Source: CBDCWT01 sp965223305
Lineage (GTDB): Bacteria; Planctomycetota; Planctomycetia; Pirellulales; Pirellulaceae
Length of the DNA: 64,000 bases
Assembly (NCBI GenBank): GCA_965223305.1
Contig: CBDCWT010000061.1
Coordinates: 1 to 64,000 of the forward strand
Direction of reading: 5' to 3'
The notes beneath the pieces are model-generated. The model was not told the origin of the DNA. It ran no database searches and saw only the letters and a list, made by a program, of their open reading frames with translations. Below, in pieces: positions 17,105-25,849 of this stretch (position 1 is the first letter of the stretch; each line of letters starts with the position of its first letter). The position numbers were made by a program, and so were the translations under genes.

Positions 17105-17851
17105 TCACGTCCCGCGCTGCTGGCCTTCGTAGTGGGCTTGATTGATGTGAAAGTGCAGCTCCGGCAGCGAGGCGAGAAGTTGCTCGATCGCCTCGTCGCT
17201 GACGTCAACATCGTCGAGATATAACGACTCCAGCTGAGTCATTCGCGCCAGCTGCAGCAGCCCGTCGTCGGAAATCGGGACGCCAATCAGGTGCAGAAAA
17301 CGCAGGCTCGGCAGTCGCAGCACCTCTTGCATTCCCTTGTCGGTCACGTGTGGGCTACTGAACCGCAACAGCTCTAGATGCGGCAGCGCACTGAGGCTGG
17401 CCAGGCCTTGGTCGGAAAAGACGGCGTCGGGCAGGTTCACAATCCGGAGTTCGCTACAGTTGGCGATGACGTCCAGCGACGCGTCGCCGAGCTGGGCTCC
17501 CCCCAACCGCAGGTGCCGCAGCGCGGTCAGCTCCGCGAGTTGGCCAATACCCGCGTCGCTGAGAGTCGTGCGTTCGAGCAACAGCTGACGGAGTCGGGGG
17601 CGGATTTGCGGAAACTCGGCCAGCTGTTGCAGATCCTCGTCGGAAACCACCTCGGTGGCCACCGACACGGTATCGGCACGACCGGAACGAACCAGCTCCA
17701 GCTGGTCCCGCAGGGGTAGCTCTTGCACGTCCTGCGCTGCCGGTCCGCAACCGACCGCGGCCAGCAGGCAGGTAAACTTGACGAATCGAAACACCGTCGA
17801 GACTCGCTTGAAACCGAACCGAAGAACAGCAGCCGGCAGGCACTTTAGCAC
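17105..17851 (-). CDS. leucine-rich-repeat lipoprotein
   Basis: GTG start at 17851, one base after the stop of the SirB1-type gene, so translation is probably coupled. Hydrophobic stretch ending in a lipobox-like AVGC (about residue 35), then seven or so LRRs of about 24 residues of the form LRxLxLxxTxLSDAGIGQLAEL, closest to cysteine-containing/bacterial LRR types (TSLSDAGI, VTDKGMQEV, ISDDGLLQLARM). LRRs bind protein partners; no enzyme domain is present. Such lipoproteins are abundant in planctomycetes. Function unknown. Confidence 0.75.
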   Translation of the reverse strand: MLKCLPAAVLRFGFKRVSTVFRFVKFTCLLAAVGCGPAAQDVQELPLRDQLELVRSGRADTVSVATEVVSDEDLQQLAEFPQIRPRLRQLLLERTTLSDAGIGQLAELTALRHLRLGGAQLGDASLDVIANCSELRIVNLPDAVFSDQGLASLSALPHLELLRFSSPHVTDKGMQEVLRLPSLRFLHLIGVPISDDGLLQLARMTQLESLYLDDVDVSDEAIEQLLASLPELHFHINQAHYEGQQRGT

Positions 17852-17852
17852 T

Positions 17853-18542
17853 TTAGTATAGCGAGTAGTCCAGCAAAGACTGCAGTTCGCTCATCGCTGC
17901 CAGGTCGGCGCGGCGTTCGGTCGAAGCGAAGATGTGCTGCAGGTTGACGAGCATCCGTGAGAGCCACTGGGCGTGGCTGGCCGGGGCGAGGTACTGCGGC
18001 ATCCGCGGGACATGGCGGCCGGTGATCTGCTCGACGCGTTCGTAGGCTTCTTCGTCGGTCACAGTCCCACCCCCGACGAAAGGGTCGACGATCATGGCGT
18101 CGTCTGCTGCCATGACCCGAGCCAAGAAGTGGCCGGGCGCGTTCACTCCCTCGACCTGCAGATCGACTCTCTCGGCGACGACCTTGTAGATCAGACAGAG
18201 GGTGATGGGGATTCCCTTGCGCGATTGGAGCACGGACGAGAGGTAGCTGTTTGCCGGGTTGTAGTAGTCCCCGCTGTTGCCCACGAATCCTTCTTCCTCG
18301 AACAGGACGTCGTGCAAATGGGCGAGTCGAGCTTGGGGTTGCGGCCCGCGGACTCGGCGGCGGACCTTGCGAGCGAGTTTGTCGAGCCGTGTGTGGATGG
18401 CACGTGGCTCAACGTCATCGAGGGCATGCATCGAGATGGCGATGGCGGCGTTGAGAAGACCGCGAGTGGTCTCGATGACTCGTAGCTGCTTAGCAAAGAG
18501 GTGAAACGCCTGTGGGCGACACAATTCAGGTTGGTGCGTCAT
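17853..18542 (-). CDS. SirB1/transglutaminase-like protein
   Basis: 229 residues with the SirB1-type transglutaminase-like core: PANSYLSSVLQSRKGIPITLCLIYKVVAERV at about 96-126, where GIPITL is the family signature with C immediately after, and the APGHFLARV block at 136-144 supplying the conserved His. Papain-like fold enzymes of this group lack a proven substrate. The stop at 17853 directly abuts the LRR lipoprotein start. Enzymatic role not established. Confidence 0.8.
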   Translation of the reverse strand: MTHQPELCRPQAFHLFAKQLRVIETTRGLLNAAIAISMHALDDVEPRAIHTRLDKLARKVRRRVRGPQPQARLAHLHDVLFEEEGFVGNSGDYYNPANSYLSSVLQSRKGIPITLCLIYKVVAERVDLQVEGVNAPGHFLARVMAADDAMIVDPFVGGGTVTDEEAYERVEQITGRHVPRMPQYLAPASHAQWLSRMLVNLQHIFASTERRADLAAMSELQSLLDYSLY

Positions 18543-18683
18543 GGGTGCTCGTCGAGTTCGTGGGCCCTTGTGAGCGGTTTGCGGCTGTTGCAGGGCGGCA
18601 ATGCACCTGGACCCGCTAAACCGCTAAATGTAGAATAATCCCATGTAAAAACGTTTTCCATCTATTTGTCGAGGAGTTGGGTC

Positions 18684-19379
18684 ATGTCGCGAAGAACCAG
18701 CATCTCCGCCCGGTTCGCAGTGCTGTCTGGGACGTTATTCGTCGTAGCGACGTTGGCTGTGGCGACATCGTCAAGAGCTGACATCGAGGGACATTATCTC
18801 GAATCGCGGACGTGCCAGGTCTACACTGGCCCGTGTTTCGCGAACGCCGAAGTGGGATTGACGGGCAAGAACGCCGTGATGGCGTGGTCCATCAAAGAGG
18901 GCTCTCACAACGGGATCGAGTTGGCGGGGCTGAAAGTCGTGATGGCGTTGAAGGCGGCGAACACGTTGGAATTTGGCGGGATCCAAGACGCCGGCAAGCT
19001 AAAGTCCGTCATTTACGTTGATGAAAAGGCAAGCACGAGCCAGCAGTTGGCGTTGGTGGACTTCGCGAAGCAGCACGCAGGCCGCGCTGGAAAACAAGTA
19101 GCGCGGGTGACCGTTGCTCCGATCGACATGTCGCTGGATGTGGCCGAGTTGAACGGCAAGCTGAAGGTCAATCGCGACGACGTACAGCTGGTTACGCGCA
19201 AGGCCCGGCCAGACGATTGTATTTGCTCCAACGAGTCGGCCTACTATCCGCCGCTAGCGAAGGTCACCAACTTTGTCCCCGGTGTGACCACAGTTGGTGA
19301 ATTCAAAGGACGTGGGCTCGGTAGCCGGTGGTCGACGCCGGGTGCGCGGAGCGCTTACATGGGAACCTTCAGTTACTAG
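18684..19379 (+). CDS. DUF1326 domain secreted protein
   Basis: ATG 18684 preceded by GAGGAG at 18671-18676; an in-frame TTG lies 18 bases upstream. Signal peptide at about 1-30 (FAVLSGTLFVVATLAVATSS...SRA), then the DUF1326 pattern beginning DIEGHYLESRTCQVYTGPCF, with the GLTGKNAVMAWSIKEGSHNG block and C-terminal CICSNESAYYPPL. DUF1326 domains are found in secreted planctomycete proteins of unknown function. The cysteines are few and spaced as in the family. Two more secreted hypothetical genes follow on the same strand. Confidence 0.85.
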   Translation: MSRRTSISARFAVLSGTLFVVATLAVATSSRADIEGHYLESRTCQVYTGPCFANAEVGLTGKNAVMAWSIKEGSHNGIELAGLKVVMALKAANTLEFGGIQDAGKLKSVIYVDEKASTSQQLALVDFAKQHAGRAGKQVARVTVAPIDMSLDVAELNGKLKVNRDDVQLVTRKARPDDCICSNESAYYPPLAKVTNFVPGVTTVGEFKGRGLGSRWSTPGARSAYMGTFSY

Positions 19380-19456
19380 CTGCTGAAGTTGCGGACTCGA
19401 TTTCTAACTCCACCTGCCGCGCGCGAGCGGCCGGTTCTGCTTGGCGAAATGTTGTA

Positions 19457-20248
19457 ATGAAGCATCGAACTCTAGGCATTGTCCCAAAACAAGTCCTCTG
19501 GTCGCGTAGCGACTCCCCAAGTGTTCTCTCCCCCAGCTTGCTGGGGAAGAGAGTTCGAGAGAGGGGGCTTTTAAGACAAAGCCTAGCTTTGCTGATTCTC
19601 TCGGCCGTGGCATGGTCCTCGGCTTCGACGCTCGCCGCTGACTATCGTACCGAGCCGTTGGCAGAGCCACCGCCCAAGGAGGGACTCGCCGAAGGGATCG
19701 CCAAGACGCTCGCGCCGCAGGCCGTGCGTGTGATTCGAGGTACTAAGACAAAGTACTGCGATATCTGGCTCTGCCAGGAGCTGCAGGTCCAGCAGGACTT
19801 CGAACCGACCTCGGAGGTGTTGTATCCCTTCACGCCTGGCCAACTGATCGGTGTGGTCCGCTTTTCCAGACGCGGATCCGATTTTCGCGACCAAGACATC
19901 GACCGCGGACTCTACACGTTGAGGTATGCTCAACAGCCCGTGGATGGTGCTCATGTGGGAACTTCGCTGACGCGCGATTTTCTGTTGCTGGTGCAAGCAG
20001 AACACGACCAATCCGTCGAGCCTCTCGAGTACGACCGGCTGACCGAGGACAGCGCCGAGGCGGCGGGCAGTAGTCACCCTTGTCTGCTCTCAATGCAGCG
20101 GGTGGCCGCTGACGCGGAGCACGCTCGCATGCACCATGACGAAGACCACGATTGGTGGATTTTGACGTTGAACGGCCGGTCGAAAGCTGGCGACAAGGCA
20201 AGCCCGCTTGTCATCCGGCTGGTTGTGGTGGGAGTTGGCGAAGAGTAG
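19457..20248 (+). CDS. secreted protein of unknown function
   Basis: The frame is open from 19328, but the clear signal sequence (SLALLILSAVAWSSASTLAA) begins only near residue 86 of that frame. ATG 19457 is used here; TTG 19589 is another possible start and would put the signal peptide at the very N-terminus. The mature part, starting about ADYRTEPLAEPPPKEGLAEG, contains beta-type repeats (VIRGTKTKYCDIWLC, ELQVQQDF, VLYPFTPGQLIGVVRF) and an acidic/His-rich section (HARMHHDEDHDWW). No family recognised. Follows the DUF1326 gene. Confidence 0.6.
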   Translation: MKHRTLGIVPKQVLWSRSDSPSVLSPSLLGKRVRERGLLRQSLALLILSAVAWSSASTLAADYRTEPLAEPPPKEGLAEGIAKTLAPQAVRVIRGTKTKYCDIWLCQELQVQQDFEPTSEVLYPFTPGQLIGVVRFSRRGSDFRDQDIDRGLYTLRYAQQPVDGAHVGTSLTRDFLLLVQAEHDQSVEPLEYDRLTEDSAEAAGSSHPCLLSMQRVAADAEHARMHHDEDHDWWILTLNGRSKAGDKASPLVIRLVVVGVGEE

Positions 20249-20336
20249 TCGCTTGCATTTTAGTCCCAGAATATCCGCACCGAGTCATTGCTCGCCCGGC
20301 TTAACGGCAGCGGTTCTTTCGGCCCGGCAAGCCTTC

Positions 20337-20780
20337 TTGTATTCGCTGATTGCCGTCTTGTTGGTCGGGCCGCTGGCGGCCCAACAGCCCCGCAACTACC
20401 GAGTCTTTTCTTTGCGGGGCAAAGTGGTTTGGTTCGCCGAAGCGCTGGAGCGGAAGCACGGCGTCAAGTCAGTGCCCGAGTCGCAGCAGCGGATCTTGGC
20501 ATTGGAAACCGGTGCTGGCGTGCTGCATCCATTGGTCGAGGACAAACGCGGCCGCTCTTTTCGTCGTGACCCACGGCTGCGGGGGATTCCAGTTGAGTTG
20601 TTGGTCAGGCAGCATGTCGGATCGCCGCTGGTTCAGGTGATCAAGATTTTCGCGCTGCAGGACGACCAGCGGTACGAGCTGGACTATTGGTGTGAAATCT
20701 GTGCGATTGCGATGTTTGAGCTGAAAGCCTGCGATTGTTGTCAGGGTCCCATCGAGTTGCGGCGACGTAAGGCACCTTGA
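20337..20780 (+). CDS. secreted or membrane-anchored protein of unknown function
   Basis: Short protein with a hydrophobic N-terminus (YSLIAVLLVGPLAAQQ) whose start is unclear. TTG 20337 places the signal peptide first; the frame also starts at TTG 20208, overlapping the end of the previous gene. The body has RVFSLRGKVVWFAEALERKHG and a C-terminal cysteine cluster (CEICAIAMFELKACDCC-type). Two of the Cys pairs could bind metal, but no family was recognised. It is followed by a tandem hairpin repeat. Confidence 0.5.
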   Translation: MYSLIAVLLVGPLAAQQPRNYRVFSLRGKVVWFAEALERKHGVKSVPESQQRILALETGAGVLHPLVEDKRGRSFRRDPRLRGIPVELLVRQHVGSPLVQVIKIFALQDDQRYELDYWCEICAIAMFELKACDCCQGPIELRRRKAP

Positions 20781-20793
20781 GCGGTGACTCCAC

Positions 20794-21011
20794 GGCTCGG
20801 CAGGAGCCTCGCCCTCCCGAAACACAAGCCGCTGCATCAACGTAGCAGGCACACTCCGTGTGCCGTCCGCCACAGCGAGACCAATCCGACACATGGGCGA
20901 CCGGCTCGGCAGGAGCCTCGCCCTCCCGAAACACAAGCCGCTGCATCAACGTAGCAGGCACACTCCGTGTGCCGTCCGCCAAAAGCGAGACCAACTCGAC
21001 ACGAGGGCCAA
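20794..21011. repeat. 109-bp tandem duplication with two hairpin types
   Basis: Units start at 20794 and 20903. Each holds a GGCTCGGCAGGAGCCTCGCC hairpin and a GGCACAC-TCC-GTGTGCC palindrome (20848-20864 and 20957-20973). Lies in the 471-base gap before the Fe-S subunit gene; the remaining part to 21251 contains no recognised feature. Confidence 0.85.
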
Positions 21012-21251
21012 GCCCTCACGTCATTCTTGTCGCGACTGAGCCGCCTGGTGAACCCCGGTCTCGGCTACTTTGAATCGGCGACTATGGTTCCCTGGCACTT
21101 GGCTGACTCTTCCTGCCGAATTTCTGTCCGTTTAGTTGTGTCCGCCTTGGGAAGGCGTATAATCGGCGGTGCTTTTTGCCGGCCTCGGGCGTTTGCCGGT
21201 TCGCGTGTCGTATGGAATCTATTTGCTCCTAACCATCCGAAGGTGCAACTC

Positions 21252-21854
21252 ATGACGGACTCGAAGAATCACTCGGCGGAGAAGGCAGGGTTTAATCGCC
21301 GCGACTTTCTCCGCGGTTCTGGTGCCGTCGCAGCGGCGACGGCGCTGCACGGTCAGAGCGAGGTGGCGGCCCAAGACCAGGACGCCGCCATTGTTCGCGG
21401 AGAACAGAGCATCGTGTTAAACGTAAACGGCCAAAACCACGCGGTCCGAGCCGCTCCGCGCACCACATTGCTGGAAGTGCTCCGCAACGAGCTGGATCTG
21501 ACAGGAGCCAAGCCTGTCAGCCTCGACGGCAGCAGTGGGGCCAGCACGGTGTTGATCGATGGCAAACCGGTGATGGCTTCCACGACGCTGGCGCTGCAGG
21601 CGCGAGGTAAGAAGATCGAGACGGTCGAGAGTCTGGCAAACGATGCGATACCCAAGGCATTCGTCGACAACGATGCCCAGCAGTGTGGATTCTGCACTCC
21701 CGGTTTCGTTTTGGCCGTACGTGCGTTCCTGAACAAGAATCCGAATGCGACGGACGAGCAAATTCGCACGGGCGGACTCAATGGCAACATCTGCCGTTGT
21801 GGGACCTATGCGAATATCGTTCAGGCTGCAATCCAGGTAGCAAAGGGAGGCTGA
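21252..21854 (+). CDS. molybdenum hydroxylase Fe-S subunit with all four plant-type [2Fe-2S] cysteines replaced by serine
   Basis: 200 residues, normal for the small subunit of xanthine dehydrogenase/aldehyde oxidoreductase-type enzymes. Tat-like N-terminus: R16 R17 in RRDFLRGSG. The ferredoxin-type domain should carry Cys at four positions with spacing x4, x2, x11; here they are S90, S95, S98 and S110 (SLDGSSGAS and VMAS), so this cluster cannot form as usual. The second, helical cluster domain is intact: C145 and C148 in QCGFCTPGF, C181 and C183 in NICRCGTY. The gene is followed 2 bases later by the Mo subunit, then the FAD subunit. Start ATG 21252; the frame is open upstream. Confidence 0.9.
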   Translation: MTDSKNHSAEKAGFNRRDFLRGSGAVAAATALHGQSEVAAQDQDAAIVRGEQSIVLNVNGQNHAVRAAPRTTLLEVLRNELDLTGAKPVSLDGSSGASTVLIDGKPVMASTTLALQARGKKIETVESLANDAIPKAFVDNDAQQCGFCTPGFVLAVRAFLNKNPNATDEQIRTGGLNGNICRCGTYANIVQAAIQVAKGG

Positions 21855-21856
21855 TC

Positions 21857-24070
21857 ATGGCGGAATATAGTTGGCCAACACGCGAGAAATCGTCGGTGAT
21901 CGGCAAGGACCACAAGCGGCTTGACGGTCTGGTCAAGGCGACGGGTGCCGCCAAGTACACCTACGATGTTAACTTGAAGAACCAGTTGTATGCGGTGGCG
22001 TTGGGCTGCCCGCACGCGCACTGCAGCATCAAGTCGATGGACGTTAGTGATGCCGAGGAAGTTCCCGGTGTGGTACACGTTCATGTCTTCGACCACGCTC
22101 AGCCGGGAAGTGAGATTCAATGGCAGGGCGAGCTGCTGGCCGTCGTCGCCGCGGAGAGCGAAGGTGCCGCACGCGAGGCCATCGCTAAGATCAAACTGGA
22201 TGTGGAAGAGCTGGATGTTTTCGTCGCTGGTGAGGACTTGGCGGCGGCAGAGTCTGCCGGCCGCACTAGTTCCGGTGGCGGCAGCGTCGAGTTGCAAAAA
22301 GAGCTGGACGACGACTCAGAAGAGGACGAAGAAGAGTTCGAGGCAAAAGAGATCGCTCGACTGTTCGAAGAAGCAGTTCACGTTGTCGAAGGATACTATG
22401 GAATCGATTCGATCACCCACTGCTGTCTCGAGCCTCATGGCTCGACTGTCGAATGGAACGATGGGCAGCTGACCGCCTATCTTTCCACGCAAAACGTGTC
22501 GGGAACTGACGACGGTTTTGCGCGTGACTTGGAGCTGACCGCCGACGATGTGCACGTCAAGTGTGACTACATCGGTGGGGGTTTTGGCAGCAAGTTTGCC
22601 CCCGACTACTGGGGGACAGCGGCAGCCAAGATCTCGAAGGCCACGGGCCGGCCTGTCAAGTTTATGTTGACCCGGGACCAGGAACTCAAGCTGGGCGGGA
22701 ACCGACCGTCTGGTTACATCCAAGTCAAGCTCGGCGCCGACGAAAACGGTGTCGTGCAGGTATGGGACTCACATCATTGGGGGACTTCGGGCTACCGCGG
22801 AGGCGGCGTCAGCAATGGGCAGATTCCCTACGTCATCGTGCCGAAGAACTATCGCCGCGTTCAGACCAGCATCAAGTCCAACACCGCTCAGTCGCGGGCC
22901 TGGCGGGCTCCGAACCATCCGCAGGCCTGCGCGATGTCGCAGACGGCGTTGGACGACCTCGCCGCGAAGATGGGCAAGAGCAGCGTGGAGGTGTTTCTCG
23001 CCAATCTGCGAGCCGGCAATGTCGCTTCGAGGCATCCCAACGCGGCAGAAGTTTACGAAGCTGAAATCAAACGGGCAGCCGAGCTGATCGGCTGGGACTC
23101 TCTCTGGCATCCCCACGGTAGGGGCCAGCGGAGGGGCGCGATTGTGGACGGCTTGGGCCTGGCTCTTCACACCTGGGGAGGCGTGGCCAACAGTTCCACG
23201 GCGCTGTTGAAGATCTATCCCGATGGCGCCGTCGAGGCCTTCTGTGGGACCCAAGATCTTGGTACAGGCACCAGGACCATCATCGCTCAAGTGCTGGCCG
23301 AAACGTTTGGTTTGCAAGTAGGCGACGTCAAGGTCAACATCGGCAGTTCGACGTATCCGAACAGCGGGGCGTCGGGCGGCAGTACGACAGTGGGCGCGGT
23401 TTGTGAGTCGCATCGCCGTTCTTCGCAAGACGCTCTAGTCAAGCTGTTCGAGCTCGCTGCCGGGGAGCTGGACGTCGCGGCTGACCAACTGGAAGCCGCC
23501 GACGGCCGGATTCAGGTCCGTGGAAATGCCAGCCAAGGCCTCAGTTGGAAGAAGGTCTGCGGCTTGATCGGCTTGAAGCCATTGGAGTTCACCGCCAGCC
23601 ACCAGCGGGGCACCAAGAGTCCCCTTAGCAACGAAGGAGTCTGCGGTGTTCAGATGGCTCATGTTGAAGTCGACCGAGAGACTGGCGGCATCACCATGAA
23701 GAAGTTTGTGGCGGTACAGGATCAAGGGTTGGTGATCAACCCGATGACCTGCAAGTCCCAGATCTACGGGGCGGTGATCATGGGCATTGCCGCGGCGCTG
23801 TACGAGCATCGGGTTACCGACCCCGCGACGGGCGCCTTTGTCAATGCCGAGCTGGCGGACTACAAGTTGGCGCGGATCGGAGATGTCGGCGAGATCATTG
23901 TCGACCTCTACGAGCCGGAGAGTGAGCGGCAACGCGGCGTCATCGGAAATGGCGAGCCGCCGGCGGTCAGCCCTAAGGCTGCCATCTCCAACGCTGTTGC
24001 CAACGCACTCGGCGTTCGCGTGCCGGTTATCCCCATGACTCCCAAACGTGTTCTTCAAGCGCTGGCCTAA
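21857..24070 (+). CDS. molybdopterin-binding subunit of molybdenum hydroxylase
   Basis: Large catalytic subunit (737 residues, ATG 21857 with AGGAGG-like sequence just upstream). N-terminal aldehyde-oxidase a/b-hammerhead domain (DHKRLDGLVKATGAAKYTYD) with a Ser/Glu-rich acidic insertion at about 140-165 (DDDSEEDEEEFE), then the Mo-cofactor domain: GGGFGSKF, AWRAPNHPQA, GTQDLGTGTRT and GNGEPPAVSP, the last with the catalytic-type glutamate. Hydroxylates a substrate carbon using water. Substrate cannot be inferred. The acidic insertion is not usual for the family. Operon with the Fe-S subunit before it and FAD subunit 14 bases after. Confidence 0.92.
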   Translation: MAEYSWPTREKSSVIGKDHKRLDGLVKATGAAKYTYDVNLKNQLYAVALGCPHAHCSIKSMDVSDAEEVPGVVHVHVFDHAQPGSEIQWQGELLAVVAAESEGAAREAIAKIKLDVEELDVFVAGEDLAAAESAGRTSSGGGSVELQKELDDDSEEDEEEFEAKEIARLFEEAVHVVEGYYGIDSITHCCLEPHGSTVEWNDGQLTAYLSTQNVSGTDDGFARDLELTADDVHVKCDYIGGGFGSKFAPDYWGTAAAKISKATGRPVKFMLTRDQELKLGGNRPSGYIQVKLGADENGVVQVWDSHHWGTSGYRGGGVSNGQIPYVIVPKNYRRVQTSIKSNTAQSRAWRAPNHPQACAMSQTALDDLAAKMGKSSVEVFLANLRAGNVASRHPNAAEVYEAEIKRAAELIGWDSLWHPHGRGQRRGAIVDGLGLALHTWGGVANSSTALLKIYPDGAVEAFCGTQDLGTGTRTIIAQVLAETFGLQVGDVKVNIGSSTYPNSGASGGSTTVGAVCESHRRSSQDALVKLFELAAGELDVAADQLEAADGRIQVRGNASQGLSWKKVCGLIGLKPLEFTASHQRGTKSPLSNEGVCGVQMAHVEVDRETGGITMKKFVAVQDQGLVINPMTCKSQIYGAVIMGIAAALYEHRVTDPATGAFVNAELADYKLARIGDVGEIIVDLYEPESERQRGVIGNGEPPAVSPKAAISNAVANALGVRVPVIPMTPKRVLQALA

Positions 24071-24084
24071 CGGAGGGCTGAACG

Positions 24085-25074
24085 ATGAAAGCATTCGAAT
24101 ACGCGGCGCCTCGAACTGAGGCAGAAGTTTTGCAGCTGCTGTCGGACGAACCTGGCAAGACGGAGGTGCTTGCTGGTGGAACTGACTTGGTCGGTTTGAT
24201 GAAGAAGATGATTGTCACTCCCGATCGGGTGGTGAACATCATGGATGTGCCGACGCTGAAGGCCATCGACCCGCTGCCTGACGGTGGTGTCTCGATCGGC
24301 GCGGCCGTCACGCTGGACGACGTGGTCGAGCATCCGTATCTGGATGTCTATCCGGCGATCAAGCAGGCGATCAACGGCATCAACAGCATCCAGCTCCAAG
24401 CGCAAGGGACGCTGGGCGGCGAGTTGTGTCAACGGCCTCGCTGTTGGTTCTATCGCGACGGAAGGGGCTTGTTATCTGAAGATGTCGAGCACGGCGCGAA
24501 CGACTTCCATGCCATCTTTGGCAATAGCGGTCCGGCCAAGTTCGTTCACAGTTCGCGGATTGCCCCGGCGTTGATCGCCCTGGGTGCGCAGCTGCGAGTG
24601 TTGGGCCCCGAGCGCGACGCCGAATCGCTGCTTCCTGTGGCGGACTTCTTCCGCCTGCCGCGCCGGGAAAACGAGCGGGAGCACACCCTGCTGCCCAATC
24701 AGTTTGTCTCGCATATCGTGTTGCCGCCAATCGCCGGCCGCACCTGTGCCACCTACGAAGTTCGGCATGGAGCGGGACCTGACTATCCGCTCGCCGCTGC
24801 GGCTACCGCGCTCAACCTCGATCAATTTGGCATTGTCCAAGAGGCCAAAGTGGTGTTAGGTCAGGTGGCGCCGACGCCGTGGCTGTCGGAGGAAGCGGCC
24901 CGAGTCGTTGTGGGCCACAAGCTCGACGCCGATCTTGCCGAGCGCGCCGGTCTGGCGGCGGTCCACCGAGCGACCCCGCTCTCTCACAACGAGTACAAAG
25001 TTCAGCTGGCCAAGGTCGCGGTCAAGCGGGCCTTGTTGCTGGCCTGCGGTCTGCCGACCGGAGGCAGCAGCTAA
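24085..25074 (+). CDS. FAD-binding subunit of molybdenum hydroxylase
   Basis: 329 residues with the FAD-binding CoxM/XdhB pattern: GGTDLVGLMKK at about 32-42, GAAVTLDDVVEHP, and GTLGGELCQRPRCWFYRDG at about 111-129. In many relatives a [4Fe-4S] binding segment follows this block with two or more cysteines; here it is short and Cys-free (GLLSEDVEHGANDFHAIFG), so that cluster appears to be absent. C-terminal CO-dehydrogenase flavoprotein domain follows (KVVLGQVAPTPWLSEEA). Third gene of the three-gene operon. Accepts electrons from the Fe-S subunit. Confidence 0.9.
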   Translation: MKAFEYAAPRTEAEVLQLLSDEPGKTEVLAGGTDLVGLMKKMIVTPDRVVNIMDVPTLKAIDPLPDGGVSIGAAVTLDDVVEHPYLDVYPAIKQAINGINSIQLQAQGTLGGELCQRPRCWFYRDGRGLLSEDVEHGANDFHAIFGNSGPAKFVHSSRIAPALIALGAQLRVLGPERDAESLLPVADFFRLPRRENEREHTLLPNQFVSHIVLPPIAGRTCATYEVRHGAGPDYPLAAAATALNLDQFGIVQEAKVVLGQVAPTPWLSEEAARVVVGHKLDADLAERAGLAAVHRATPLSHNEYKVQLAKVAVKRALLLACGLPTGGSS

Positions 25075-25112
25075 CGCACGCGAGTCACTACACGAATCCA
25101 AGGAGCCACCGT

Positions 25113-25355
25113 ATGCCCCATCAACGATTTATTGATGAGCCGCGTCCCGTTCGTGAGCCGGCTTGTGTCCATTTGCGAAGTAAAGCGATGTATACCACAG
25201 GTGACATTCGGCATCCCGAACATCCAGATGAGGCCGGTAGCCACTATTGTTGGTGCAATATCACACAGCATGTGATTGGCCCCGATCGATCTGACGTCGA
25301 CCGAGCGGCCTGTATCGCTGGGCGAAGATGTTTTCGGGACGTCTACGAAGTCTAA
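25113..25355 (+). CDS. conserved small Cys-containing protein
   Basis: 80-residue protein from ATG 25113, preceded by AAGGAG at 25100-25105. Contains HYCWCNITQHVIGPD, a C-x-C pair, and later CIAGRRCFRD. No export signal. It follows the molybdenum hydroxylase operon by 38 bases and precedes an acetyltransferase gene by 5 bases. The C-x-C and C-x5-C spacing could bind a metal. I do not recognise a family. Real gene likely because of the ribosome site, good codon phase and tight packing. Confidence 0.6.
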   Translation: MPHQRFIDEPRPVREPACVHLRSKAMYTTGDIRHPEHPDEAGSHYCWCNITQHVIGPDRSDVDRAACIAGRRCFRDVYEV

Positions 25356-25360
25356 GATGG

Positions 25361-25849
25361 ATGCCTGCAGAGCAAGAACTGCTGATTCGCACCTACCGCA
25401 GCGGCGATCTGGAGACGTTACAGTCGATCACGACGGAGGCGTTTGAGGCGGTCTCGATCGACCGGAACCTGGAGGCCGAGTTCGGCGTGATGCAGGGCCA
25501 CGACTGGAAGTGGCGCAAAGCGCGCGCAATTCACGAGGACTGTGAGCGGGACCCGCAAGGAGTCTTCGTCGCCGTGCTCGCCGCAGAGATTGTCGGCTAC
25601 ATCACGACTTGGTGCGACCGCGAGTCGGGGGTCGGCATGATCCCCAATCTGGCTGTGGACCGGCAAGCACGCGGCCGAGGGATTGGCCGCAAGCTGATTC
25701 AACGAGCGATCGAGCACTTTCGTGCGCAGGGCATGCGGTACGCGCGGATCGAGACGCTGGAGCAGAATCCAATCGGGCAGCAACTCTATCCCTCGCTGGG
25801 GTTTCGCGAGGTCGCCAGGCAGATCCACTACGGGATGCGGATCGAGTAA
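25361..25849 (+). CDS. GNAT-family N-acetyltransferase
   Basis: 162 residues from ATG 25361 (5 bases after the previous stop). The acetyl-CoA binding motif A is clear: VGMIPNLAVDRQARGRGIGRKLI at about 89-111, with the R/Q-x2-G-x-G signature in QARGRGIGR, and the later YARIETLEQN, LYPSLGFREVAR strand. It transfers acetyl from acetyl-CoA to an amine, substrate unknown. A clear GNAT without diagnostic acceptor features. Probably in one transcript with the small Cys-containing protein. Confidence 0.85.
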   Translation: MPAEQELLIRTYRSGDLETLQSITTEAFEAVSIDRNLEAEFGVMQGHDWKWRKARAIHEDCERDPQGVFVAVLAAEIVGYITTWCDRESGVGMIPNLAVDRQARGRGIGRKLIQRAIEHFRAQGMRYARIETLEQNPIGQQLYPSLGFREVARQIHYGMRIE

